Shown: positions 25,952-33,288 of the stretch, piece after piece
How the letters are laid out: each line of letters begins with the position of its first letter
How positions within the stretch are numbered: position 1 is the stretch's first letter
Source of the DNA: an uncultured Collinsella sp.
GTDB lineage: Bacteria; Actinomycetota; Coriobacteriia; Coriobacteriales; Coriobacteriaceae
Direction of reading: 5' to 3'
NCBI GenBank assembly: GCA_937950325.1
Contig: CALFDJ010000051.1
Span: 1 to 59,560, forward strand
DNA: 59,560 nucleotides
Position numbers and translations under genes: made by a program
The notes under the pieces: generated by a model
Databases searched by the model: none
What the model was told of the DNA's origin: nothing
Seen by the model: only the letters and a program-made list of their open reading frames with translations

Positions 25952-27676
25952 CTACGAGCGCAGTGTAATTTTATCGCGCAGTGACTTGAGGTCTTCGGTG
26001 ACAGTCCGGTCTTCCTGAATCATCTTCTGAACCTTTTTATAGCTCGTGCTGACGGTCGAGTGGTTGCGGTTGCCAAACTCGGCGCCCACGGCCGTCGTCG
26101 TCATCTCGCACATCTCGATTGCCAGGTAGATGGCGATATGGCGCGCCTTGGCGATATTGGCGTTGCGGCGAGGCCCGATGAGTTCCTCGTGCGTCACACC
26201 GTATTGCTCCTCGATGACGGACTGGACCGTCTGCACATTGATCTTCTTGGCCGATGTGTCGAAGTACTGGTTGGCGATGGCGTCGATGTCGTCAAAGGTG
26301 AGCTCCCCGCCCTCGCGTTCGCGATCGCCCGCTTCGCCGGCACAACGCTCGCAAAAGCTCTCGAGTTCGCGAATGTTGGTGCCCGAGACCTCGGCCATAT
26401 GTTTAAAGTGCGCGTCGGTCAGATGTCCGCCGTCGCCCCCGTAGGCCGCCAGCAGCGAGTCGTTGCCCGCCTCGGGCGCGGCGGCGATCGTGTTCTCGTA
26501 ATAGCGCTGCAAAATCTTGTACTTCATCTCGTAGCTGGGCTCCGCCACCAGGCACAGCAGACCGGCATTAAAGCGACTGGTCAGGCGCTCGTCCATATTG
26601 AGGTCTTTGGGAGCGCGGTCGGCGGCGATCACGACCTTCTTGTTGTTGCGGATAAATTCGTCCATCAACTGGAAGAAGTAATCCACGCTCGCGCGCTTGC
26701 CGATGATGTTCTGAATGTCATCGATGATGAGCACGTCGACGCCGTGGTATGCCTGCATAATGGGGGCGTTGCTCTTCTTTTGGCGGTCGAATTCCGTCAT
26801 CAAGTCGTCCAGATATGCCTGCGAGTTGGCGTACTTCACCTTGATCTCGGGCGATTTCTCCGCCAGCTCATTTTTGATGGCGAGCAGCAGGTGCGTCTTG
26901 CCCAGGCCCGATTTGCCGTAGATGAACAGCGACGTGCAGGTACCGGGCGTGTCTGCAAGCATGGCGAATTTGAGCGCCGATCGGTAGGCAAGACTGTTCT
27001 CCGGTCCGAAGACGAAGTTTTCAAACGTGAATTTCGAATTCGCTGCGAGGGGTGCCCCGTCTGCGTTTTTCTCGACTGCCGCCGGGGCCGCCGCCGAAGG
27101 TGCTGCCGGCGCTGCGGACGAACTCGCGCTTTTCGCCGGTGGCCTGCCATTCATTTGGGTCATCATGCGGCGGAAATCGTCGGCGGACAACGTGTTTTTG
27201 ATTGCAATGCCCGATTCCTCGCCGGGTGTCGCCTCGTGTGCGACGGGCATGTGCGTGACGGTCGGGATGGGCGAGGGGGCTGGTTCTGCCGCCGGTGCGA
27301 ACGAAGTGGTCGGCTGCGGTGCCATGGTTTCACGGGAAACATCGTCGCGTCGAGGCTCGAGCGCCGGCGTTGCCGCTGCGGTGGCGGTCGCTACCGGGTG
27401 GGTGTCCGGGGCCGTATTTGCCGAGGCGCCTTGCGGTGCCACGATATTGAGCGCGATCGGTGCAAAGGCGATCTCTTCTAGGTACGCCTCGATGGTCGGC
27501 TGATGCTTTTTGAGCTGAGCGATGGCAAAGCGCGAAGGGGCCTCAATCGTCAGAGTGTCCTCGGTTAAGCTTACGGCGCGCGATTGTCCCAGCATATTGA
27601 TGAGGCGTGCATCTTGGCCGTCGCGCTGACAAAAGGCGATGGCATCCCCCAGGATGATGCTTGCTTCCTCGTCCAC
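25952..27676 (-). CDS. dnaA: Chromosomal replication initiator DnaA
   Basis: 574 residues. Domain I covers about 1-85; domain II is a long Ala/Pro-rich linker (about 85-215). The AAA+ domain has Walker A GKSGLGKTH near 257, Walker B DVLIIDDIQN, and sensor residues in LTSRFNAGL. Domain IV is at the C-terminus. The usual signature GGRDHTTV reads GNRNHSTV, near residue 535. It is longer than the roughly 450 residues common elsewhere, mostly because of the linker. GTG at 27676 with GGGAG upstream. It is second in an operon after the GHKL/winged-helix gene (15-base gap). A parS-like sequence lies inside its linker-coding part. Confidence 0.95.
   Translation of the reverse strand: MDEEASIILGDAIAFCQRDGQDARLINMLGQSRAVSLTEDTLTIEAPSRFAIAQLKKHQPTIEAYLEEIAFAPIALNIVAPQGASANTAPDTHPVATATAAATPALEPRRDDVSRETMAPQPTTSFAPAAEPAPSPIPTVTHMPVAHEATPGEESGIAIKNTLSADDFRRMMTQMNGRPPAKSASSSAAPAAPSAAAPAAVEKNADGAPLAANSKFTFENFVFGPENSLAYRSALKFAMLADTPGTCTSLFIYGKSGLGKTHLLLAIKNELAEKSPEIKVKYANSQAYLDDLMTEFDRQKKSNAPIMQAYHGVDVLIIDDIQNIIGKRASVDYFFQLMDEFIRNNKKVVIAADRAPKDLNMDERLTSRFNAGLLCLVAEPSYEMKYKILQRYYENTIAAAPEAGNDSLLAAYGGDGGHLTDAHFKHMAEVSGTNIRELESFCERCAGEAGDREREGGELTFDDIDAIANQYFDTSAKKINVQTVQSVIEEQYGVTHEELIGPRRNANIAKARHIAIYLAIEMCEMTTTAVGAEFGNRNHSTVSTSYKKVQKMIQEDRTVTEDLKSLRDKITLRS
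27326..27341. other. parS: parS-like site inside dnaA
   Basis: GGTTTCACGGGAAACA matches the 16-bp parS consensus at 14 positions. It encodes VSRET in the poorly conserved linker of DnaA, so the protein does not demand this sequence. Confidence 0.55.
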
Positions 27677-27691
27677 TGTTTCTCCCGTTCC

Positions 27692-29044
27692 TTAACTTTG
27701 GGCTCGCACGCGAGCGCTGCCTATTTCGGTCAGATGATATTTCTGGCCATGTTTGATTATCAAGCCGGCCTGTGCCAAGTCGTTGAGCGTTCGCGACCAC
27801 GTGGGCGCTGAGTTTCCAAACGCTCGTGCCAGGTCGGTTGCGCCACACTCCTGGTTTTGAGCCAGATAGCCCAGTGCCGCTTCGCCGCGCTCGCTCACAA
27901 ATACGTTTTGCTGCGGCTGTGCATATTGATTCGCCGCATTAGGATACATCATTTGAGCTGCTGGTTGTTGAGAACTCTGCATGGGCAGCGGCTGCTGTTG
28001 AAAACTTTGCGGCCACTGTTGGTAAGGCTGCGGGGGCATCTGCTGGGCCCATGGGTTGTACTGCGCCTGGGGCACCTGTTGGTACGGCTGCTGGTATCCC
28101 AGCGGGTATTGCTGGGGGTATGCCTGCGCATATCCCGTTTGCGGCGCGTATTGAGCCGGATACCCTTGCGGGTTCGGTTGATAGGACATCTGCTGTGCGG
28201 CCGATGCGCCCGCCATCTGCTGCAAGGTTCGCACGTCCTGGCCCATCGCTGGCTTTGCATCGGGTATGTTCTGGGGAATCGCGCCCGAGGATGCCTGGAG
28301 CTCTTGCATGACCCCCATGCCAGGCTGCTGCATGGGGGTCATTTGCTGTTGCACCTGTTGCATCGCTGCGGGTTGCTGCGTGAAGGCGCCCGGCATGGGA
28401 TATGCCTGCTGCTCTGTTTCGGGTCGCACGGCTGCCCCGCGCCCGCCGGCACGTTCGATTTCCTGCACGCGCTTGGGGTCCAGACTTACCGTCACGACGG
28501 TGCCGTTGCCCATGTTGTCCTCGATGGAGACGGCGCCGCCGGCGTTTTCCAAGTACTCCTGTACCATGGGAAACCCGGCGCCGGTGCCGCGGATATACCG
28601 TTTCATCTTGCTGTTTGCACTGGTTACGCCAAAATCGAAGGCACGCTCTTTGTCGTCGATGCCCGGACCCTGATCGGCAAAGCGGATGGTATCGCCACCG
28701 TCGAGAATCGAGATGATGGGCTCTGCAAAATGCGCGTGGATAAAGTTTTCGACAATCTCGCGGATAACCATCAGCGAGATGCGTCCTCCCTGCTCTTTCA
28801 TGCACTGGTAGACGGTGTTGGTTGTCTCTTCCAGGTAGGTACGGACGTCTTGCGGTTCGATGACGATGACACGCGGTGTCGACAGCATGTCGTCGTAGAC
28901 CGCGATGCGCGCTGCATACATGGCCTTCGGTGCTTGTGCGGTGACCTGCTCACCCTCGTTGCGTTCTTCGCGCACGCCGGTGATGTGCTCGTTGTCGGGT
29001 GCCGGATCACCGGAATCGACCATGGTGTAGAAGTCGTCAGACAT
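27692..29044 (-). CDS. GHKL ATPase - Q/P-rich linker - winged-helix protein upstream of dnaA
   Basis: 450 residues, not a standard family I can name. Residues about 85-190 form a GHKL ATP-binding fold like that of anti-sigma kinases and histidine kinases: N box IREIVENFIHAHF (94-106), G1 DQGPGID (124-130), G2 RGTGAGFPMV (152-161). There is no phospho-acceptor His domain. Residues about 205-385 are a low-complexity Gln/Pro/Tyr/Met-rich linker. The last 70 residues (EAALGYLAQNQECGATDLARAF...LNDLAQAGLIIKHGQKYHLTEIG) look like a MarR/ArsR-type winged helix. It is the first gene leftward from oriC and ends 15 bases before dnaA, so it is probably co-transcribed. A role in replication or dnaA control is inference from position and domains. 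Confidence 0.85.
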   Translation of the reverse strand: MSDDFYTMVDSGDPAPDNEHITGVREERNEGEQVTAQAPKAMYAARIAVYDDMLSTPRVIVIEPQDVRTYLEETTNTVYQCMKEQGGRISLMVIREIVENFIHAHFAEPIISILDGGDTIRFADQGPGIDDKERAFDFGVTSANSKMKRYIRGTGAGFPMVQEYLENAGGAVSIEDNMGNGTVVTVSLDPKRVQEIERAGGRGAAVRPETEQQAYPMPGAFTQQPAAMQQVQQQMTPMQQPGMGVMQELQASSGAIPQNIPDAKPAMGQDVRTLQQMAGASAAQQMSYQPNPQGYPAQYAPQTGYAQAYPQQYPLGYQQPYQQVPQAQYNPWAQQMPPQPYQQWPQSFQQQPLPMQSSQQPAAQMMYPNAANQYAQPQQNVFVSERGEAALGYLAQNQECGATDLARAFGNSAPTWSRTLNDLAQAGLIIKHGQKYHLTEIGSARVRAQS

Positions 29045-29260
29045 GCCGCTCGCAATCTTTCAAAAGGTTTTGAACAAATAGTAGCTCACCGCGCAATGTT
29101 TCTCATCTTTCGACAAGTTTTCAAAACCTGTTGAAAACTTTGGAAAACGGACGAAAAGTTCTCAACATTTCCAACACGACCTGTTGAGAACTCGATGAAA
29201 TTTCGTGAAAAGTTGCCTGCAGCCTCAAATGCCGATTCTGCTTATGGGGGAACCGTGTAC
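29045..29260. other. oriC: Probable origin of replication (oriC)
   Basis: Non-coding gap between the dnaA operon and rpmH, where gene orientation flips from leftward to rightward. It holds repeats of a 10-mer: GTTTTGAACA (29067-29076), GTTTTCAAAA (29117-29126), TGTTGAAAAC (29129-29138, reverse), GTTCTCAACA (29158-29167), a TTTCCAACA (29168-29176), and TGTTGAGAAC (29182-29191, reverse). These are close to, but not the same as, canonical DnaA boxes. AT-rich sequence lies on the rpmH side and could be the unwinding element. Confidence 0.8.
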
Positions 29261-29287
29261 TCTTTGCAACCTTTTACCTTTGATTTC

Positions 29288-29317
29288 TTGACATTTGAAC
29301 ATTGATTTCCCTACAAT
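29288..29317 (+). promoter_or_regulatory. rpmH promoter
   Basis: Consensus -35 TTGACA (29288-29293), an 18-base spacer, and -10 TACAAT (29312-29317). It should drive rpmH, rnpA, yidD and yidC. Confidence 0.7.
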
Positions 29318-29389
29318 CTTCAAGCTCACGTGTCTATATCTGCGTCCGCGTCCCCGCGGACACTCGAAATGCAGCAGGAGGAACTTAAG

Positions 29390-29524
29390 ATGAAGCGTAC
29401 GTATCAGCCTAATAAGCGTAAGCGTGCCAAGACCCATGGCTTCCGTGCCCGTATGGCCACTAAGGGTGGTCGTGCCGTGCTCGCCCGTCGTCGCGCCAAG
29501 GGCCGCAAGCGTCTCACTGTCTAG
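29390..29524 (+). CDS. rpmH: 50S ribosomal protein L34
   Basis: 44 residues, MKRTYQPNKRKRAKTHGF through GRKRLTV, the normal L34. The ATG at 29390 has AGGAGG upstream; an upstream start in the same frame is not needed. First gene of the rightward origin-side operon. Confidence 0.97.
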   Translation: MKRTYQPNKRKRAKTHGFRARMATKGGRAVLARRRAKGRKRLTV

Positions 29525-29544
29525 CAGCGATACACACATCTCGC

Positions 29545-29883
29545 ATGAAGACTATTAAGTCTCGGCAAGATTTCGAGCATGTGTTCAGTCAGGGGCGTCG
29601 TTTCAATCACCCTCTGATTCGAATGACCATATGTGAATCGGTTGGCGAAGGCGACTCCGGAAGGGTCGCCTTCGTTGGTGCTAAACGACTCGGTTGTGCT
29701 GTGGTGCGCAACCGATCTAAGCGTGTGATGCGCGAGGCCGCCCGCAGCTGTGGATTTCCCGTTGCGGGTTATGACATCATCTTGTTCGCGACTCCCAAGA
29801 CGAAGGTTTCCTCGCCGCAGGAGATGGACAAGGCGTTGCGTTCGCTTATGAAACGCGCCGGCGTTGCCGGGGAGGAGCGATGA
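29545..29883 (+). CDS. rnpA: Ribonuclease P protein component
   Basis: 112 residues with the RNR motif VRNRSKRVMREAAR (about residues 53-66) that binds the RNase P RNA, and the N-terminal Phe-rich cleft. Assists 5' maturation of tRNAs. Its last codons overlap the yidD start (ATGA), giving translational coupling. Confidence 0.96.
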   Translation: MKTIKSRQDFEHVFSQGRRFNHPLIRMTICESVGEGDSGRVAFVGAKRLGCAVVRNRSKRVMREAARSCGFPVAGYDIILFATPKTKVSSPQEMDKALRSLMKRAGVAGEER

Positions 29884-30104
29884 GCAATCACGTTTTGCGA
29901 CGTGTTGCCATCGCTCCTATTCGCATATATCAACAGGTTGTTTCGCCCTTATTACCTGACGCCTGCATTTATTACCCAACGTGCTCGCAATACGCCGTTC
30001 AGGCGATTGAGAAGTACGGTGTTTTGAGAGGCTGCTGGCTTGCCGTGAGGCGCATCGCTCGCTGCAATCCCCTGCACGTCGGCGGTTATGACCCTGTGCC
30101 TTAG
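29880..30104 (+). CDS. yidD: Membrane protein insertion efficiency factor YidD
   Basis: 74 residues. The family core (IRIYQQVVSPLLP, CIYYPTCSQYAVQAIEKYG, RIARCNPLHVGGYDPVP) is complete, with three cysteines. It overlaps rnpA by four bases and precedes yidC by 29 bases. A peripheral membrane protein that aids YidC-dependent insertion. Confidence 0.95.
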   Translation: MSNHVLRRVAIAPIRIYQQVVSPLLPDACIYYPTCSQYAVQAIEKYGVLRGCWLAVRRIARCNPLHVGGYDPVP

Positions 30105-30133
30105 CGGGCACTCGCTATCGGAGGAAAACTTAC

Positions 30134-30904
30134 ATGTGGGATTGGATCGTTAACATCCTTTTCGAGCTGCTCAAGCTCATCCAGACCTTTGCGGTCGACT
30201 GGGGCCTGTCCATCATCATCCTGGTGGTCATCATCCGTCTGCTGCTGACGCCGCTTATGCTCAAGTCGACCAAGTCGACGGCTCGCATGCAGGTGCTGCA
30301 GCCTAAGATGCTCGAGATCCAGGAGCGCTATGCCGACGATCCCCAGCGTCAGGCCGAGGAGATGCAGAAGTTCTACAGCGAGAACAAGTTCAATCCGCTG
30401 GCCGGCTGCCTGCCGCTTCTGATTCAGATGCCCATCCTTATCGCCCTGTTCACGCTTCTGCGCAACCTGCCGCAGTACTTTAACGAGGGCACGTTCTCGT
30501 TCTTTAACATCCTGCCCGATCTGACCACCACGCCGAGCGCCTCTTTTGCCGATGGCTTTATGGTTGCGCTGCCTGCGCTGATCTGCCTGATCCTGTTTGC
30601 TGTCTTGACCCTGATTCCGCAGCTGTATATGTCCCGCAATCAGACTGGTCAGCAGGCCCAGAGCATGCGCATGATGGCTGTCGTCATGACCGTCATGATG
30701 CTTTGGATGGGCTGGAGCCTGCCCGTCGGCGTTCTGCTGTACTACGATGTGTCTTCTGCCTGGCAGGTTATCCAGCAGATCTTCGTGACGCAGAAGGTTA
30801 TCGACAAGGCCAAGGCCGATGAGGAGGAGCGCCTCAAGAACGCTCCGCTGCAGGTCGAGGTTACCCGTCGCGAGAAGAAGCCGCGTCCGCACAAGAAGAA
30901 GTAG
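30134..30904 (+). CDS. yidC: Membrane protein insertase YidC
   Basis: 256 residues of the five-helix Gram-positive/Oxa1 type. The first helix (WGLSIIILVVIIRLLLTPLMLKST) carries the conserved Arg of the hydrophilic groove. A charged cytoplasmic coiled coil (QPKMLEIQERYADDPQRQAEEMQKFYSEN) and the helices 2-5 follow, and the Lys/Arg-rich C-tail probably contacts the ribosome. No signal-peptide lipobox is seen. RBS GGAGG lies upstream. Confidence 0.95.
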   Translation: MWDWIVNILFELLKLIQTFAVDWGLSIIILVVIIRLLLTPLMLKSTKSTARMQVLQPKMLEIQERYADDPQRQAEEMQKFYSENKFNPLAGCLPLLIQMPILIALFTLLRNLPQYFNEGTFSFFNILPDLTTTPSASFADGFMVALPALICLILFAVLTLIPQLYMSRNQTGQQAQSMRMMAVVMTVMMLWMGWSLPVGVLLYYDVSSAWQVIQQIFVTQKVIDKAKADEEERLKNAPLQVEVTRREKKPRPHKKK

Positions 30905-30922
30905 TCGGGATATCAATCTTAT

Positions 30923-30934
30923 TTAGGTACCTAA
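30923..30934. repeat. Palindrome TTAGGTACCTAA, copy 1
   Basis: A perfect 12-bp palindrome between yidC and jag, 15 bases before the jag start codon. The same 12-mer recurs at 34418-34429, just at the end of the par operon. Confidence 0.6.
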
Positions 30935-30949
30935 CTTTTGGAGTACGTT

Positions 30950-31519
30950 ATGTCTGAAGAGATCATCGAGGATATGCTTGAGGAGGTTGCCCCGCAGATT
31001 GCGGGCGATTATCCCGAGATTGCACAGCGCTACAAGGCCGGTGAAGAGCTGACCGACGAGGAGCTCGACACCATTGCCGATGTTGCGATTTCTATTCTGC
31101 GTTCCATCCTTTCGCACTTCGATGCCGCCAACTCTCCTATTGATGAGTACGAGGGCGACGAGGGCGAGCTGATTTTGGATGTTACGGCTCCTGACCTTGC
31201 TGTTCTCATTGGCCGTCATGGTCGTACCCTTGATGCTCTTCAGGTCATGTTCTCTTTGCTGGTGAGCCGCAAGCTTGGCTTTAGGTATCCGGTTGTGGTT
31301 GACGTTGAGGGCTACAAGAGCCGTCGTCAGGACAAGGTTGCCTCTATGGCTCAGTCTGCCGCAGAGCGTGCCATCCGCACTCATAAGAGTGTTTCGCTTC
31401 CGCCCATGAATGCTTATGAGCGCCGACTGGTTCATATTGCACTTCGTGGCAATGATGCTGTCGATACCCATTCTGAGGGTTCTGACCCTGATCGCCATGT
31501 GGTGATTGTTGCTCGATAA
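30950..31519 (+). CDS. jag: RNA-binding protein Jag/KhpB (KH and R3H domains)
   Basis: 189 residues. An N-terminal acidic region of about 70 residues is followed by a KH domain (APDLAVLIGRHGRTLDALQ) and an R3H domain (RRQDKVASMAQSAAERAIRTHKSVSLPPMNAYERRLVH). In Gram-positives KhpB binds RNA with KhpA and affects division and envelope growth. The ATG at 30950 has GGAG seven bases upstream; an in-frame TTG at 30938 has no room for a site. A strong terminator follows. Confidence 0.93.
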   Translation: MSEEIIEDMLEEVAPQIAGDYPEIAQRYKAGEELTDEELDTIADVAISILRSILSHFDAANSPIDEYEGDEGELILDVTAPDLAVLIGRHGRTLDALQVMFSLLVSRKLGFRYPVVVDVEGYKSRRQDKVASMAQSAAERAIRTHKSVSLPPMNAYERRLVHIALRGNDAVDTHSEGSDPDRHVVIVAR

Positions 31520-31537
31520 TCTACTCGAGCTTATGCT

Positions 31538-31569
31538 AAGGGGGCGTGGTTTCCACGTCCCCTTTTTTT
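31538..31569 (+). terminator. Rho-independent terminator after jag
   Basis: A stem AGGGGGCGTGG/CCACGTCCCCT with a 2-3 nt loop, then seven T. It closes the rpmH-to-jag transcription unit. Confidence 0.88.
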
Positions 31570-31615
31570 GTCAAAAGTTCTCGATACACTGATTTTTGTC
31601 AGAAAGGAGCTTCTG

Positions 31616-32353
31616 TTGTTTGTACTTACAGATCAGCAGGCTGACGAGATGCTGAGTCATCTATCTTCCTATTGCAAAGAGTATTCCTTGAGCGTAACTG
31701 ATGTTGAGCTCAGGAAATGTATTCAGCATTTGGATTTGGTTCTGGAAACAAATAAGACAACCAATCTCACCCGTATTCTTAACGTCGAAGATGCTGCGGT
31801 ACTTCATATCCTCGACTCACTTGTTTTGCTTCCTTATATCAATAAGGCTCCTGAGGGAGCTTTGCTCGATATGGGAACAGGCGCTGGCTTCCCTGGAATT
31901 CCATTAACGATTGCCACGCATCGTAAAGCTACTTATATTGACTCTGTCGGCAAGAAGGTTGACGCTGTCAATTCTTTTGTTCATGCTCTTGGATTGAAAT
32001 GTGGTCATGCAGTCCATGATCGCCTTGAAGAATATGCTCGAAGCCATAAGAAGCAGTTCTCTGTCGTAACCGCTCGCGCACTGGCCCCTCTACCGATTCT
32101 TGTTGAGTATGCAGCTCCGTACCTCAAAGACGGAGGGCTATTTGTTATTACGAAGGGCAATCCATCGGATGAGGAGCTTACTTCCGGCATGTCAGCAGCT
32201 AAGATCTGTGGCTTCACTTTGCTTCTGAATGACGCAATCGATTTGCCTGAGGGCTTGGGCCACAGGGAGTTTATTGTTCTTAAGAAGAGTCATCTAGCAT
32301 CCGTCTCATTGCCTCGTGCAAATGGCATGGCAAAGAAGAATCCGCTTGCCTAG
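31616..32353 (+). CDS. rsmG: 16S rRNA (guanine527-N7)-methyltransferase RsmG
   Basis: 245 residues. SAM-binding motif LLDMGTGAGFPGIPL and the family segments NLTRILN, HILDSL, SVGKKVDAVNSF and VVTARALAPL are present. TTG at 31616 follows AAAGGAG at six bases; an in-frame extension to 31568 would start in the preceding terminator and is rejected. The sequence is visibly AT-richer than yidC. It leads into the parS cluster and parAB, the usual gidB-parAB order. Confidence 0.94.
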   Translation: MFVLTDQQADEMLSHLSSYCKEYSLSVTDVELRKCIQHLDLVLETNKTTNLTRILNVEDAAVLHILDSLVLLPYINKAPEGALLDMGTGAGFPGIPLTIATHRKATYIDSVGKKVDAVNSFVHALGLKCGHAVHDRLEEYARSHKKQFSVVTARALAPLPILVEYAAPYLKDGGLFVITKGNPSDEELTSGMSAAKICGFTLLLNDAIDLPEGLGHREFIVLKKSHLASVSLPRANGMAKKNPLA

Positions 32354-32354
32354 A

Positions 32355-32370
32355 TGTTTCACGTGAAACA
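32355..32370. other. parS: parS site 1
   Basis: TGTTTCACGTGAAACA, perfect 16-bp parS palindrome, beginning one base after the rsmG stop codon. ParB loads here to form the segregation complex. Confidence 0.95.
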
Positions 32371-32393
32371 TAATGGATACTAACAACTTGCGG

Positions 32394-32409
32394 TGTTTCA
32401 CGTGAAACA
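32394..32409. other. parS: parS site 2
   Basis: A second perfect TGTTTCACGTGAAACA, 39 bases centre to centre from site 1 and the same from site 3. This even spacing is about four helical turns. Confidence 0.95.
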
Positions 32410-32432
32410 TGGCGGTTGATATTGAATCGGAA

Positions 32433-32448
32433 TGTTTCACGTGAAACA
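32433..32448. other. parS: parS site 3
   Basis: A third perfect TGTTTCACGTGAAACA, 40 bases before the parA start. It may also let ParB influence parAB expression. Confidence 0.95.
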
Positions 32449-32487
32449 TCCTCCGTTTGACAGCTTTAATACACACCAGGAGGGACC

Positions 32488-33288
32488 GTGGGATTTCGCG
32501 ACGTTAAGCGTTCGAAGAGCGCAAAAGACACGCGTATCATTGCAATCATCAATCAAAAAGGCGGCGTCGGTAAGTCGACGACGGCTGTAAACCTTGCTGC
32601 AGCACTGGGTGAACAGGGACGCAAGACACTGATTGTCGATTTTGATCCGCAGGGAAACAGCACTAGCGGATTTGGAATTGAAAAAGAAGACCTTGATCAG
32701 TGCATATATGATGCATTGCTGAATGACGTGCCGGCAGAATCGCTTGTTCTTGATACAAATTGCAAAAAGGTATTCGTTATTCCGGCGACAATTCAGCTTG
32801 CAGGTGCCGAAATTGAGCTCGTAAGCGCAATTGCTCGTGAAACCCGCCTCAAAGATTTGCTTGAGCCGATTCAGGATGAGTTCGATTTTATATTTATCGA
32901 CTGTCCTCCTTCGCTCGGCCTGCTTACCATCAATGCTTTGACCGCAGCAGATAGCGTTTTGATTCCGATACAGTGCGAGTATTACGCACTCGAGGGCGTT
33001 ACGAAGCTGCTTGAGTCAATGAAAATGGTCAAATCACGTCTGAATAAGGGCTTAGACACCTATGGTGTGCTTATGACCATGTATGACTCGCGTACTTCTC
33101 TGTCGAATCAGGTTGTTGAGGAAGTTCAGTCGTACTTTGGCGATAAGGCTTTTAAGACCTTAATTCCTCGTACCGTAAAAATCTCTGAGGCTCCGTCTTT
33201 TGGAGAGCCGGTAATTACCTATGCGCCTCAAAATAAGGGTGCAAAAGCGTATATGAACCTTGCAAAAGAGGTGATCAAGCGTGCCTAG
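32488..33288 (+). CDS. parA: Chromosome partitioning ATPase ParA (Soj)
   Basis: 266 residues. Deviant Walker A KGGVGKST (24-31), Walker A' (FDPQGNSTSGFG) and Walker B FIFIDCPPSLG. An N-terminal basic stretch of 14 residues precedes the fold. GTG at 32488 with AGGAGGGA upstream. ParA forms an ATP-dependent gradient on DNA that moves ParB-parS complexes. It overlaps parB by 8 bases. Confidence 0.96.
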   Translation: MGFRDVKRSKSAKDTRIIAIINQKGGVGKSTTAVNLAAALGEQGRKTLIVDFDPQGNSTSGFGIEKEDLDQCIYDALLNDVPAESLVLDTNCKKVFVIPATIQLAGAEIELVSAIARETRLKDLLEPIQDEFDFIFIDCPPSLGLLTINALTAADSVLIPIQCEYYALEGVTKLLESMKMVKSRLNKGLDTYGVLMTMYDSRTSLSNQVVEEVQSYFGDKAFKTLIPRTVKISEAPSFGEPVITYAPQNKGAKAYMNLAKEVIKRA

